Source: Paenibacillus sp. UNC451MF (GTDB lineage Bacteria > Bacillota > Bacilli > Paenibacillales > NBRC-103111). Taken from it: DNA of 64,000 bases. Below, piece after piece: positions 45,802 through 55,489 of the stretch. The stretch covers positions 124,001-188,000 of the forward strand of contig NZ_JMLS01000001.1 in assembly GCF_000686845.1 (NCBI RefSeq). The letters run 5' to 3'. Each line of letters begins with the position of its first letter. The stretch's first letter is position 1. The notes under the pieces are model-generated. The model had not been told where the DNA came from and searched no databases. It worked only from the letters and a program-made list of their open reading frames with translations. Position numbers and translations under genes: made by a program.

Positions 45802-46118
45802 AAAATCCACCCTCTTTTCCTTGACTTATTTCACTATGCGCTGATGAGTGGGATAAAGCTTTCTTTCATTATAATTTTAAAGGAAAGCGTTGTGAAATGA
45901 AAGACACAGTAACTATTTGTCAATTTTTTGCACGATTGTTAAGGTAGGCAGGTTCTTTTTGTATATTATGAAGCGGTTGCAATTATGGGAACACGGAGTC
46001 GAAAAAAATTGCCCATCATCCGGCAGAACACTGGCGCGGGTTTACAGAAGGGGATGAGGGTGATACGATGAACGGTGTAAAGAAATGAATCATAAGGTCG
46101 TCAACTACGGAGGCTATT
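45802..46118. other. Divergent intergenic region
   Basis: It holds the minus-strand promoter at 45868-45896 and the GGAGG ribosome site of the MFS gene just before 46119. A TATATTAT sequence at 45962-45969 could be a -10 element for the MFS gene, but its -35 (TTGTTA, 20 bp away) is poorly spaced. Nothing else was seen. Confidence 0.4.
45868..45896 (-). promoter_or_regulatory. Sigma-A type promoter of the small membrane protein gene
   Basis: On the minus strand TTCACA (45896-45891), a 17-bp spacer, TATAAT (45873-45868). Confidence 0.65.
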
Positions 46119-47309
46119 ATGGCTATTTGGAAACGAAATTTATGGCTCCTGTGGGTCGGATGCTTTATAACGTCAGCTAGTTTTTCAATGGTTGTTCCTT
46201 TTCTGCCGCTGTTTCTGCTGCATATCGGCGTCAGCCAGCATATTGAATTGTGGTCGGGGCTGTTGTTCAGCTCCGCGTTTTTTGCAGGAGCTATCTCTGC
46301 ACCCTATTGGGGTGCTCTTGGGGATAAATATGGGCGGAAGCCTATGATTATTCGTGCGGGCTTTGTCCTTTTTGTCATTTACATACTGACATCTCTGGTA
46401 ACGAATCCTTATCAGCTGCTGGTACTACGGCTGTTACAAGGTCTATTGAGCGGATTTATTCCCGGTTCCATAGCGCTGGTCGGTACGAATACACCGGAGA
46501 AGCATGTAGGGTATGCACTATCTTTAATGTCGACATCTACAGCTACCGGTAGTATTATGGGTCCGCTGCTTGGAGGGATAATATCCAAAATTTTTGACAG
46601 CAGGGTGGCTTTCGCAAGTGCAGGCGTATTCGTTTTATTAAGCACATTGCTGGTCTTGTTCTGGGTAACGGAGGAAAAATTCGTCCCAAGCAAGGATCGT
46701 TCATCCATTTTGGCATCGATGAAGATGGCGGCTAGTAACAGGCCCTTCGTGACGGTATTGCTGTTGACGCTACTCACGCAGTTCTCTGTAATGACGATAG
46801 AACCAGTGTTACCTTTGTATATCGTGCAAATCGGCGGCTCGGCCAAGGACGCATCGCTGCTCGCCGGCATTGTGTTCTCACTTGTAGGAATTGCGAGCAT
46901 TTTGTTTGCGCCGAGGTGGGGTAAGTTAGCGGACAAAATCGGCTTTCATAAAATATTGGTTATTGGCCTGCTTGTCGGTGGACTTGGGAATTTGGCGCAA
47001 ATCCTGTTCCATGGTATTTGGGGCTTCTCCATAGTACGGTTTGTTTATGGAGCCTTCTTCTGTGCGGTATTCCCTGCTTTGAATGGGCTTGTCGTCCGGT
47101 CTACTCCAACCGATTTTCGCGGACGAGCCTTTGGTCTTAACCAGACGGCCAATCAGCTCGGGGGCATGCTGGGACCGCTGGTTGGTGGTGCAATAAGCGG
47201 AGTGTTCTCGATTCACAGCGTCTTCTGGGTTACCGGTATTTTGCTGCTGTTTGCCGGAGCACTGGCTAATGTATCGCTAAAAAGCAAGCCTTCTACTCAG
47301 CAAGGTTAA
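46119..47309 (+). CDS. MFS transporter (drug exporter type)
   Basis: The 396-residue protein has about 12 hydrophobic helices and the MFS motif A between helices 2 and 3 (GALGDKYGRKPMII), with the drug/proton antiporter motif C-like PGSIALVGTNTPEKHVGYAL region and a second motif-A-like RWGKLADKIGFHK in the C-terminal half. These features point to the 12-helix drug:H+ antiporter group (MdtG- or YqjV-like). The substrate cannot be told. GGAGG precedes the ATG, and a perfect terminator follows. Confidence 0.85.
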   Translation: MAIWKRNLWLLWVGCFITSASFSMVVPFLPLFLLHIGVSQHIELWSGLLFSSAFFAGAISAPYWGALGDKYGRKPMIIRAGFVLFVIYILTSLVTNPYQLLVLRLLQGLLSGFIPGSIALVGTNTPEKHVGYALSLMSTSTATGSIMGPLLGGIISKIFDSRVAFASAGVFVLLSTLLVLFWVTEEKFVPSKDRSSILASMKMAASNRPFVTVLLLTLLTQFSVMTIEPVLPLYIVQIGGSAKDASLLAGIVFSLVGIASILFAPRWGKLADKIGFHKILVIGLLVGGLGNLAQILFHGIWGFSIVRFVYGAFFCAVFPALNGLVVRSTPTDFRGRAFGLNQTANQLGGMLGPLVGGAISGVFSIHSVFWVTGILLLFAGALANVSLKSKPSTQQG

Positions 47310-47321
47310 AAGCGTAAGCTG

Positions 47322-47362
47322 AATAAGAAAAAATCCCTGGTTTTCAGGGATTTTTTCTTATT
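47322..47362 (+). terminator. Intrinsic terminator after the MFS gene
   Basis: A perfect 18-bp stem (AATAAGAAAAAATCCCTG at 47322-47339, complement at 47345-47362) whose right arm contains six T. Confidence 0.88.
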
Positions 47363-47498
47363 ATTACTCCATATGTGGTTGTTCCTCGTAATACTTTTGC
47401 CATGTTCAATAAAGGGAAGCTGTGGGAAAATGAATGCAAACATAACAAGGTGAAGCTGGTATGCAACAGTTCGTAATTTTACAAGGAGTTGAGCAAGA

Positions 47499-48725
47499 AT
47501 GGCTTATCAAACGATAGACGGGGTAAGAGTATGGGGGAATCCGGATCCAGGAGCTTTGGCACAGGCCAAAACCTGCGCTGAGCATGGGGATGTTGTACAG
47601 GCGCTCATGATGGCGGATCATCATAAGGGCTATAGTCAGCCTATCGGAGGTGTTGTTGCTTACGATGGACAAATCTCCCCTTCAGGCGTCGGGTATGATA
47701 TCGGCTGCGGCAATAAAGCAGTGAGAACGAACCTAATGGCGGCCGATGTTAAGCCTCGCTTGAGACAAGTGATGGATGAGATCGCACGAAAAATATCTTT
47801 TGGCGTTGGACGTGTCAACAATGAAAGAGTCGATCACGAGCTGTTCGACGATCCGGATTGGTCCGTCTATATGGCAGTGGGGCGCCAGGAGCATGACAAG
47901 CTGAAGGCGTTAGCCCGTGACCAGCTAGGAACAGTAGGCAGCGGAAATCATTACGTAGATTTGTTTGAGGATATCCAAACAGGCCGCCTATGGATAGGCA
48001 ATCATTTCGGCAGTCGAGGCTTCGGACATAAAACGGCCAGTGGGTTTATGAATTTGTCGGGAGGCCGGGAATTCTTGGGTAAAGCGCCTGGAGAGAACAT
48101 GGATCAGCCGCCGATATTGCTCGACATGGACAGTGAACTTGGTGAGATGTATTACCGTGCTATGAAGCTTGCGGGTCAGTATGCTTACGCTGGCAGGGAC
48201 TATGTGATCCGTCAGGTACTGTCTGTCGTTGGAGCCGAAGCAGAATTTGAGGTTCATAACCATCATAATTTTGCGTGGAAAGAACAGCACGAGGGAAAGG
48301 ATACGATCGTCGTGCGAAAAGGCGCGACGCCGTCAGCTCCTCGACAGCTTGGTTTTATTGGCGGAAGCATGGGCGACATCTCCGTCATAGTACGGGGGAA
48401 AGATACGCAGGAGAACCGCGAGTCGTTCTACAGTACTGTTCACGGCGCGGGAAGAATTATGAGCCGAACGCAAGCTGCTGGCAAAATGAACTGGAAAACA
48501 CGAAGCCGATCGGGTGGTCAAATATCTCCTGTACAGATGCAGGAGGCGGTAAAAAGCTTCGGTGTCGAGCTGCGCGGAGCAGGAACGGATGAAAGTCCGT
48601 TCGTATATCGTAAGCTGCAGGATGTGCTGGATGCGCACGCAGAAACGATTGAAGTTCTGCATGTGCTGAAGCCGATTGGCGTCTGCATGGCGGGAGCGGA
48701 TGAGTTCGATCCGTATAAGGATTAA
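47499..48725 (+). CDS. rtcB: RtcB family RNA ligase
   Basis: RtcB joins 2',3'-cyclic phosphate (or 3'-phosphate) and 5'-OH RNA ends using GTP and Mn2+, in tRNA or RNA repair. The 408-residue protein shows the core motifs: MMADHHKGYSQPIGGVVAY, GVGYDIGCGNKA with the metal-binding Cys70, GSGNHYVDLFED, GNHFGSRGFGHKT, and EVHNHHNFAWKE; the C-terminal region with MSRTQAAGKM includes the segment near the guanylated His of the family. Length matches the shorter bacterial RtcB group. ACAAGGAG precedes the ATG. Confidence 0.93.
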   Translation: MAYQTIDGVRVWGNPDPGALAQAKTCAEHGDVVQALMMADHHKGYSQPIGGVVAYDGQISPSGVGYDIGCGNKAVRTNLMAADVKPRLRQVMDEIARKISFGVGRVNNERVDHELFDDPDWSVYMAVGRQEHDKLKALARDQLGTVGSGNHYVDLFEDIQTGRLWIGNHFGSRGFGHKTASGFMNLSGGREFLGKAPGENMDQPPILLDMDSELGEMYYRAMKLAGQYAYAGRDYVIRQVLSVVGAEAEFEVHNHHNFAWKEQHEGKDTIVVRKGATPSAPRQLGFIGGSMGDISVIVRGKDTQENRESFYSTVHGAGRIMSRTQAAGKMNWKTRSRSGGQISPVQMQEAVKSFGVELRGAGTDESPFVYRKLQDVLDAHAETIEVLHVLKPIGVCMAGADEFDPYKD

Positions 48726-48763
48726 CAGGAGTTGCTCTCAAAATCTTCTTCTTGACCCAGCAT

Positions 48764-48821
48764 AAAAGCCCTGACAGCTGTTTGCTCTTAAATAAGAGGA
48801 AACAAACGGTCAGGGCTTTTT
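48764..48821 (+). terminator. Terminator after rtcB
   Basis: Outer stem AAAAGCCCTGAC / GTCAGGGCTTTT with an inner imperfect stem (GTTTGCTCTT / AAGAGGAAAC), then T residues. It may also serve pdxK from the other side. Confidence 0.85.
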
Positions 48822-48864
48822 CATGTAATTGAAAGGGCTAGGAAAGCAGCCTTTCTCATACAGT

Positions 48865-49674
48865 TTATTGATACTTTCTGTAAGCGGAATGCATCGTTGG
48901 ACCAACAAAGGAATTGATCGGGAAGCCGTGCTGAATCGCGCTCATAATGAAAGCTTTGGCTGTGGAGACGGCTTGCTTCACGTCGCTGCCTTTGGCCAAT
49001 TCGGCGGTAATAGCTGCGGAATAAGTGCAGCCTGCTCCGTGCGTATAGGTTGTAGCAATTTTTTCCGATTCGTAGAGCTCAAAGGTTTGACCATCATAGA
49101 GCAAATCGATAGCTGTCGGATGATCGAGCTTTGCTCCGCCTTTGATCAGTACGTATTTGGCGCCGGAAGCGTGAATCGTTTGGGCGGCGTCCTTCATGTC
49201 ATCCAACGTTTTGATTGGAGCGCGGTCAGCGAGCTGAGCGGCTTCGAATAGGTTCGGTGTAACTACATCAGCCACCGGTACAAGCAGTTCCCTCAGGGCA
49301 ACGGTTGTTTCCGGGTGAAGAGCTTCATCGTTACCTTTGCATACCATAACCGGATCGATAACAATGCGGCTTAAGCCCTGCTTCTTGATCGTATGGGTTA
49401 CCAGCTCGATAATTTCGACAGAACCGAGCATACCGGTCTTCAGTGCATCGACACCGATGCCGCCGAGTACGGTTTGAAGTTGTGCTTCGATCGTAGGCAG
49501 TGCCACAGGATGAACGCCGTGATGCCAGTTGTTGGCCGGGTCCATTGTAACAATAGTCGTCAGTACGGTCATCCCATAGACGTCTCTTTCTTGGAAGGTC
49601 TTCAAATCGGCTTGAATTCCAGCGCCCCCGCTTGTATCCGAACCGGCAATCGTTAAAGCTTTGTGCATACTCAT
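48865..49674 (-). CDS. pdxK: Pyridoxal/pyridoxine kinase (ThiD-like)
   Basis: The 269-residue ribokinase-fold protein closely follows Bacillus subtilis PdxK, a ThiD paralogue that phosphorylates pyridoxine, pyridoxal and pyridoxamine. Landmarks are MHKALTIAGSDTSGGAGIQA, DLKTFQERDVYGMTVLT, VIDPVMVCKGNDEALHPE, TPNLFEAAQLADR, and the catalytic THGAGCTYSAAITAELAKG with the anion-hole GAGC. It stands alone rather than in a thiamine operon, which favours PdxK over ThiD; ThiD-type activity on hydroxymethylpyrimidine is the alternative. GGAGAG precedes the ATG. Confidence 0.88.
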   Translation of the reverse strand: MSMHKALTIAGSDTSGGAGIQADLKTFQERDVYGMTVLTTIVTMDPANNWHHGVHPVALPTIEAQLQTVLGGIGVDALKTGMLGSVEIIELVTHTIKKQGLSRIVIDPVMVCKGNDEALHPETTVALRELLVPVADVVTPNLFEAAQLADRAPIKTLDDMKDAAQTIHASGAKYVLIKGGAKLDHPTAIDLLYDGQTFELYESEKIATTYTHGAGCTYSAAITAELAKGSDVKQAVSTAKAFIMSAIQHGFPINSFVGPTMHSAYRKYQ

Positions 49675-49994
49675 AGTGCTTCTCTCCTTATAGCTGTCTG
49701 CATAAAAAATAGTCGGTGAGCCTTCGCCCTGAGGGCGTAAGCTTAACCATACCTTGGTATTCTTTATCCTATCACTTTACACGGAATTTTCAATGGAAAA
49801 ACGCGAATATTCATTTTATAGGAATCATCGTCAATGTTTCCGATACCCTGAATCCTGAGGTTAAAACGGAAAAACCGACGATAGGCGGGGGCTTTTTCCT
49901 TCGTTATGATAGCTGAGAAAGAGTCCATGCTGGTCAGCTTGGGGTGAAGATACAGAGTCGTTAAAAAGAACTGAAACAGGAGAGGGGATTTACA
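49675..49994. other. Intergenic region between pdxK and the second sugar locus
   Basis: It holds the pdxK promoter at 49766-49793. Between that promoter and pdxK lies a hairpin, CTTCGCCCT (49718-49735 region) with AGGGCGTAAG, which would form in the pdxK leader RNA. No riboswitch of a known class was recognised. On the plus strand there is only the AGGAGAGG ribosome site at about 49979, before the oxidoreductase start. Confidence 0.45.
49766..49793 (-). promoter_or_regulatory. Sigma-A type promoter of pdxK
   Basis: On the minus strand TTGAAA (49793-49788), a 16-bp spacer, TAGGAT (49771-49766). Confidence 0.55.
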
Positions 49995-51023
49995 ATGTCA
50001 GGAAAAATCAAGTTTGCGATCATTGGGGCAGGGGTTATTGCGCCATTGCATGCAAGAGCGATTCAACTTCATCCGGATGCGGAGCTAGTTGCTATTGTGG
50101 ATAGCGTAGTGGAAAAAGCGCAAAAGCTGGCTAAAGAGTACAGCGTACCTTTTGTATATGACCATATCGAACAACTGCTGCAGCAGTGTGAGGTAGATGC
50201 TGTCTGCATTTGCCTGCCGAGCGGACTTCACAGTGAAGTAACGATTACTGCGGCCGAGGCAGGCAAGCATATCCTTTGCGAAAAGCCGTTGGATATTACG
50301 CTGGAAAGCATGGATGCCATGATTACGGCATGCCGCGACAATAACGTCAAGCTTGCTACCGTGTTTCAAAAAAGAACGACCGAGCTGGCGATTCAAACGC
50401 GGCAAGCGGTGCAGGAAGGCAAGCTGGGCAAGCTTGTGCTGGGGGATGCCTATTTGAAGTACTACCGGAGTCCTGAATATTACAAAAGCGCCGATTGGCG
50501 GGGAACTTGGGAGGTGGACGGAGGCGGAGCCTTGATGAATCAAGGTGTTCATGGTGTAGACATCATCCGTTGGATTATGGGAGATGTAGAAAGTGTATTC
50601 GCATACGCAGCTCCGCTCGTTCGTGATATCGAGGTCGAGGATACGGCGGTTGCGGTTGTACGCTATAAAAATGGTGCGTTCGGCGTTATTCAGGGAACGA
50701 CGTCAGTCAACCCTGGACAGGAGCCAAAGTTCGAAATCCATGGCGAGCACGGCTCTATCATTTATTCGGATAGCGGCATAAAGCTGTGGAAGACAGTGGA
50801 CGGCACTGAGCCTCCTGTATTGAGCTCCGACCGCAAGGCGGAGGGCAGCGATAATCCGCAGGCGATCTCCGAAGACGGCCATTTTATTCTGGTTGACGAC
50901 TTGATCCATGCCATTCGTGAAGACCGGGAGCCATTGATCTCCGGGATAGAGGCGCGCAAGTCGGTGGAGTTGATCTTGGCGATCTACGAATCGGCAAGGA
51001 CAGGTAGGGAAGTTAAGCTGTAA
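49995..51023 (+). CDS. Gfo/Idh/MocA family oxidoreductase
   Basis: A 342-residue NAD(P)-dependent sugar or inositol dehydrogenase. It has an N-terminal Rossmann motif (FAIIGAGVIAPLHARAI), the family cofactor motif GKHILCEKPLDIT, and the substrate-site segment WEVDGGGALMNQGVHGVDII with the conserved Asp/His pattern (here DIIRW). It begins a three-gene run with another oxidoreductase and a sugar isomerase/epimerase, a combination often seen for oxidation, epimerisation and reduction of unusual sugars. The exact substrate is unknown. AGGAGAGG precedes the ATG. Confidence 0.88.
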   Translation: MSGKIKFAIIGAGVIAPLHARAIQLHPDAELVAIVDSVVEKAQKLAKEYSVPFVYDHIEQLLQQCEVDAVCICLPSGLHSEVTITAAEAGKHILCEKPLDITLESMDAMITACRDNNVKLATVFQKRTTELAIQTRQAVQEGKLGKLVLGDAYLKYYRSPEYYKSADWRGTWEVDGGGALMNQGVHGVDIIRWIMGDVESVFAYAAPLVRDIEVEDTAVAVVRYKNGAFGVIQGTTSVNPGQEPKFEIHGEHGSIIYSDSGIKLWKTVDGTEPPVLSSDRKAEGSDNPQAISEDGHFILVDDLIHAIREDREPLISGIEARKSVELILAIYESARTGREVKL

Positions 51024-51054
51024 ATCATAGGAAATGGGAAACGGAGATGCTCTT

Positions 51055-51969
51055 ATGGATAATACAAAAAAGATAAACATCGGGATGATTGGGTTAGATA
51101 CGAGTCATGCACCCGCATTTGCAGAGCTGCTCAACGATCCGAGGCATCCGTATCATATTGCCGGTTCGCCGGTAACGGTCGCTTATCCGGGCGGCTCTCC
51201 GGATTTCGAGCTGAGCTATTCGCGGGTCGGCGGGTTTACGGCCAAGCTCCGGGACGACCTGGGCGTTCAGATTGTCGAAACGATCAAGGAGGTCGCTGAA
51301 CGAAGCGATGCCATCATGCTTCTCTCGGTGGATGGGCGCGTCCACCTGGAGCAGTTCAAGAAATTGGCGGCTTACGGCAAGCCGGTATTCATCGACAAGC
51401 CGTTCGCTGTCAGTAGCGCGGATGCCGTAGCGATGGCGAAGATTGCCAGCGAGCACAGTATACCGCTGATGAGCTGCTCGTCCGTCCGCTATGCGCAAGG
51501 GCTTAGTGAAGCGACTGCCGACGATGCGAAGGGGGGCATTATCGGGGCCGACTGCTACGGCCCGATGGAGCTGCAGCCGACCCAGCCCGGGCTGTTCTGG
51601 TACGGCATTCATACGGCGGATATGCTGTACGCTGTGATGGGAAGAGGTTGCAAAGAAGTGAAGGCCTTCACGAATGACGATCACGATGAGATCGTTGGGG
51701 TATGGGAAGATGGGAGAATAGGCACGATTCGCGGCAACCGAAGAGGCAACCGGACGTTCGGCGCGCTCGTCCACAGGGAGAAGGCAAGTCAGTTCGTCGA
51801 TGTATATGCTCATCCGAAGCCATATTACGCCAGTATGCTGGAAGCGATCCTGGCTATGTTCCGTTCGGGAGCGGCTCCTATCGATATGAAGGAGACGCTG
51901 GAAGTCATCCGATTCATCGAGGCGGCTAACGAAAGCAGGCGAACAGGCACTGTCGTACAACTGGGCTAA
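51055..51969 (+). CDS. Gfo/Idh/MocA family oxidoreductase (divergent)
   Basis: A 304-residue member with a shorter, less typical sequence: N-terminal INIGMIGLDTSHAPAFAELL, then the cofactor motif AYGKPVFIDKPFAVSS (DKP in place of EKP), and a substrate domain with PGLFWYGIHTADMLYAVMG supplying a His. The ATG at 51055 is chosen because GGAG lies eight bases upstream; the frame is open to 51034 without a ribosome site. It follows the first oxidoreductase by 31 bases. Confidence 0.82.
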   Translation: MDNTKKINIGMIGLDTSHAPAFAELLNDPRHPYHIAGSPVTVAYPGGSPDFELSYSRVGGFTAKLRDDLGVQIVETIKEVAERSDAIMLLSVDGRVHLEQFKKLAAYGKPVFIDKPFAVSSADAVAMAKIASEHSIPLMSCSSVRYAQGLSEATADDAKGGIIGADCYGPMELQPTQPGLFWYGIHTADMLYAVMGRGCKEVKAFTNDDHDEIVGVWEDGRIGTIRGNRRGNRTFGALVHREKASQFVDVYAHPKPYYASMLEAILAMFRSGAAPIDMKETLEVIRFIEAANESRRTGTVVQLG

Positions 51970-52003
51970 TCGAGCGGCATACAATGCATAAGGAGCTGAG
52001 TAA

Positions 52004-52891
52004 ATGATGAAGATTCCGTTTCGATTAGGCATAATAACCGACGAAGTATCACAGCGAATGGAAGATTCCATCGCGCTAGCAAGGGAATTCGGGCTTACGG
52101 CACTGGAGCTGCGATCTGTGGACGGCCTGCAGCTCCATCTGCTTGGGTCTGAACGGCTGGAGGAGCTGCACCGCCAGATTCAGGCCGCAGGCTTGCACGT
52201 ATGCGCGTTGTCGACACCGGTGTTTAAATGCCATCTGGATAATCCTGAGGAAGTAGCACAGAGCAAGGCGATATTGATTCGGGATTTAGAAATAGCGCAG
52301 CTCTTTGGAGCGCGAATGATACGAGGCTTCAGCTTCTGGGCGAAGGAGGAGGGGACGTTCGATGAGGTCTTCCCGGATATCGTCCAGGAGCTACAAAGCA
52401 TCGTGCCGCTGCTGGAGGAAGCGCAAGTCACCTTCATGCTGGAGTTTGATCCAGCTGTCAACGCCACTAACGGAGCCAAGGTAGCTCGCCTGGTGGAGGC
52501 GGTAGATTCTTCATACGTCAAGGCTCTCTATGATCCAGGCAACGATATATGGGACCCCGCCGGAGAGATTCCTTATCCTGACGGGTACAGGTATCTTAAG
52601 GAGCATCTGTGTCATATTCATCTCAAGGACGCCGTCCGACAAGGTGATAAGATCGAGGCGGTGCCTATAGGCACAGGTCAGGTCGATTATAAGGGGCTGC
52701 TTGCCAAGCTTCTGGAGGATGAGTACCAAGGATATCTGATGGTGGAGACTCACTATCGTCTGCAATCTACGTTGACTGAGGAACAGTTGAAACGGCCTTC
52801 CGGTTACTCCTTCTCCGAGGGAGGAGAGGAAGCTTCCAGACATTGCCTCGAGCATTTGTTCAGCCTGCTGAAGGAAATCACCTCAACATAA
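52004..52891 (+). CDS. Sugar phosphate isomerase/epimerase (xylose isomerase-like TIM barrel)
   Basis: The 295-residue protein has the AP-endonuclease-2/xylose-isomerase-like barrel. Four predicted metal ligands stand at strand ends: Glu in TFMLEFDP, Asp in VKALYDPGND, His in HLCHIHLKD, and Glu in GYLMVETHY. Members isomerise or epimerise keto-sugars or inosose intermediates, or act as dehydratases. It completes the oxidoreductase-oxidoreductase-isomerase run (35-base gap) and shares a bidirectional terminator with the convergent AraC gene. Confidence 0.85.
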   Translation: MMKIPFRLGIITDEVSQRMEDSIALAREFGLTALELRSVDGLQLHLLGSERLEELHRQIQAAGLHVCALSTPVFKCHLDNPEEVAQSKAILIRDLEIAQLFGARMIRGFSFWAKEEGTFDEVFPDIVQELQSIVPLLEEAQVTFMLEFDPAVNATNGAKVARLVEAVDSSYVKALYDPGNDIWDPAGEIPYPDGYRYLKEHLCHIHLKDAVRQGDKIEAVPIGTGQVDYKGLLAKLLEDEYQGYLMVETHYRLQSTLTEEQLKRPSGYSFSEGGEEASRHCLEHLFSLLKEITST

Positions 52892-52953
52892 AAAGCCTCC
52901 GCATGAAAGGAAGCAGTGTTAGATGCTGCAGCCTTACTTGCGGAGACTTTTTT
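52890..52953. terminator. Bidirectional terminator
   Basis: Outer stem AAAAAGCCTCCGCA (52890-52903) with TGCGGAGACTTTTT (52939-52952). T runs on both sides fit termination of both convergent genes. Confidence 0.8.
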
Positions 52954-55234
52954 ATTCAACCGACAACCTCGAAGCATATTTCTTGCGATATTCCCCAGGA
53001 GTAATCCCCGAATACCGTTTGAACATTCGGATGAATGAATTGGCGTTCTGATAGCCTACATGAGCCGCCACGTCCTGAATTTTCAGCTCCAGATTGTCCA
53101 ACAGCAGCTTCGCTCGCTGAATGCGGAGATCATTCAAATAGTCGCTGAAGTTCATGCCTGTTTTTTCCTTGAAATACGTGGATAAATAACCAGGCGTAAT
53201 GTTCAGCTTATCAGCCATCAGATCTAGGTTAATGTCCTCGTGCAGATGGGCGTCCAGATAGTCGATGACGAAGCGGGTGATAGGGTCCTGGTCCTCCGTA
53301 TGATCGCGGACCCGTTGAATGGCCGGCTGCAGCAGCGTAACGAACCATTGTTGAAACTGCTCCGAGCTGTAAAATTCGCTTAACGCATGGAAGGAAGGTT
53401 TAACCATGCTGCTGCGCTGTCCGTGAAGGTTCAGCTTCTGGAGTGACTTCTCCATCTGCAGAGCGATTTCCTTGGCGAACTGCCAGTAAGCCTCCGCAGA
53501 GGATCCCCGCTTACTCAACTGCTCCAGATGCTTGGCAATCCATACATAGACGGCTTCTTGATTTCCGCTCATGAGTCTAGTATGAAACTCCTCTTCCATC
53601 AGTACAGTGAAAGGATAAGGCTCAGGAATAGGCTGTATCCCGTGGATTACCTGTGTTTCATTAATCAGCTTCCTTTGCTTGATCGCCTGTGTCATTTCTT
53701 CATAGGCGGTCGTAAATGCCGAAGAGGCCGGGTACAAGGGGCTGACAGCTATTGTGACCAAATAAAGATCGTGTTCGATATCGAACATGTTTTTCAAATA
53801 ATCAATAGGCTGGTTTACGCTCTCCGGCTCTGTATCTGTAGTGAAGACAAGTGACAGCACAAGATTGTGCTCCATTTGGAAAGTCACTGACTCTGCAAAC
53901 GATCTAAGCAGTACACTGTCGATATATTCGCGAATGTAATAGGTTCCTTTTTCTTGATCAATATCAAGCTCCGTGTACGGCTCCTTGAAATGGATTTCGA
54001 AAAGCAGAATCATGAACGGCATGCTCGTATCGGCCATTTCTCTTAATTCATCCAGGTTCATATGAATGTTTTTGAGCTTGTTGGTTAACGCGTATTTGCG
54101 AAGCAGTGAAGTCTTCTGAGCCAAATCCTGCGTCATGCTTTTGTTCGTTTGCATCATCTGATTCACCTTGTGGCTGATCAGGTCGAATTCGCGAATAGGT
54201 CCGTGTTTTGACTGCTTCTCTCCGGTATCCCACGCTTGCATCGAATCGATAATTTTGCGTAATGGGGTATGAAGACTCCGGCTGAACAGGGCAGATGCAG
54301 CAATGCTTATAAGAGCCACGACAACCAGCAACGAGATGAGGATAGTATTTAAACGGATCAGCTGCAAAGAAATCGATTCGGTCGGAACCATGCTGACATA
54401 AGTAAATCCGGTTTCTTGCCCTTTACGGAAAAAATAATAATAGTGCCCTTTCATCATGGGCTGTCCTGAGGTATCAAAGGCGGATAATGGCTCGATCGGC
54501 ACATTGGGCGTTGACGTATAGATCGGCTGGCCGTCTGAGTTCAATATGTAGAAATGCTGATCGGAAGCGATATTGTGAATTTGAAACAGCTTCTGGGCGT
54601 CGAGCATGACAATCAAATACATATCGTTGTACGGCAAGGGCTTCATCAGCATAGGAAGGAGCAGTCCTTTGTTCGTCTCGATACCGGCCGATTTCTCCGT
54701 AAATCGGGAGGCAGGAAACACACGGAATCCGATGCGTTCATCGAACTGACGGTTCCAGAACGACAGCGGGTAGTCCGGACTCCGGTAAAATTTGCCGAAC
54801 ATGTCTTCCGCACTGCTGGTGCCGTCTTTTTCAACGACATAAGCGTCATTCTTGAAATATAGGATAACGTTCTCGAACTGCAGAAACGGGTTCGCATATA
54901 ACGTTTTCAGCTCGGCTTTGATATCTTCAATGCTCGCGTAGCCGTTATTCTCCTTGACCTTCCTTAATATATTAAGGCTTGTTATCCACCGATCGTTCTG
55001 GTTCAGCCCCAACACCATATTTTTCGATAAGCGAAAATGGTTCTCGTACCCTTCCACAGTATGGTTAATACTCAGTTCGTTGTACTTCACGATCTCGTCG
55101 TGAATTTTATTTTTTAAATAGATGGAGGTTACGAAGTTGAAGCTTACGAGAAGAAGGATTACGACAAGGAAGCCGGTTAGCATTTTGCTAAAAAGGGATT
55201 TCGGTTTGATCGATCTGGGGACAAATTCGGCCAT
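52952..55234 (-). CDS. Membrane-bound AraC family regulator
   Basis: The 760-residue protein has the same layout as the one at 28487: helix 1 at about residues 17-40 (MLTGFLVVILLLVSFNFV), a long extracytoplasmic sensor region (about 41-285), helix 2 (ILISLLVVVALISIAASALF), and a C-terminal double AraC helix-turn-helix (LDLMADKLNITPGYLSTYF, then IQDVAAHVGYQNANSFIRMF, SGITPGEYRKK). It is divergent from the ABC importer at 55490, whose expression it probably controls. Confidence 0.87.
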   Translation of the reverse strand: MAEFVPRSIKPKSLFSKMLTGFLVVILLLVSFNFVTSIYLKNKIHDEIVKYNELSINHTVEGYENHFRLSKNMVLGLNQNDRWITSLNILRKVKENNGYASIEDIKAELKTLYANPFLQFENVILYFKNDAYVVEKDGTSSAEDMFGKFYRSPDYPLSFWNRQFDERIGFRVFPASRFTEKSAGIETNKGLLLPMLMKPLPYNDMYLIVMLDAQKLFQIHNIASDQHFYILNSDGQPIYTSTPNVPIEPLSAFDTSGQPMMKGHYYYFFRKGQETGFTYVSMVPTESISLQLIRLNTILISLLVVVALISIAASALFSRSLHTPLRKIIDSMQAWDTGEKQSKHGPIREFDLISHKVNQMMQTNKSMTQDLAQKTSLLRKYALTNKLKNIHMNLDELREMADTSMPFMILLFEIHFKEPYTELDIDQEKGTYYIREYIDSVLLRSFAESVTFQMEHNLVLSLVFTTDTEPESVNQPIDYLKNMFDIEHDLYLVTIAVSPLYPASSAFTTAYEEMTQAIKQRKLINETQVIHGIQPIPEPYPFTVLMEEEFHTRLMSGNQEAVYVWIAKHLEQLSKRGSSAEAYWQFAKEIALQMEKSLQKLNLHGQRSSMVKPSFHALSEFYSSEQFQQWFVTLLQPAIQRVRDHTEDQDPITRFVIDYLDAHLHEDINLDLMADKLNITPGYLSTYFKEKTGMNFSDYLNDLRIQRAKLLLDNLELKIQDVAAHVGYQNANSFIRMFKRYSGITPGEYRKKYASRLSVE

Positions 55235-55489
55235 TCTGCTTCCAACCCTTCGTCGCTGTAGTCACCTCAATGAAAACGGACGTATCCAGGTGCGAGTACC
55301 TCTATCATACGTTGTTTTTTCCTTCTGGAACAATATGCACTTTTTCCACTTCATGCACATGGCTGCGGCTGATCAAGAAAAAGCGGATCGGATCAATAAC
55401 ATGCAGATTTATTTCCGGCCCATAGGTCGATTATGATTGCCCTACAAGCAGCTTGAACTGCCAACCGCTAGAAGCAAGGGGGTGTATGG

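Noticed and set aside
48865-49674. Assigning this gene as thiD of thiamine synthesis
   Set aside because: The sequence follows Bacillus PdxK more closely and there are no thiamine genes or TPP riboswitch beside it; ThiD activity is kept only as an alternative.
18908-49740. Hairpins at 18908-18963 and near 49718-49740 as copies of one repeat family
   Set aside because: They share only the short string GCGTAAGCTT; stem sequences and contexts differ, so chance is the simpler explanation.
49716-49916. 66-codon open frame upstream of the oxidoreductase at 49995
   Set aside because: No ribosome site, no family resemblance, and it covers the pdxK promoter and leader hairpin.
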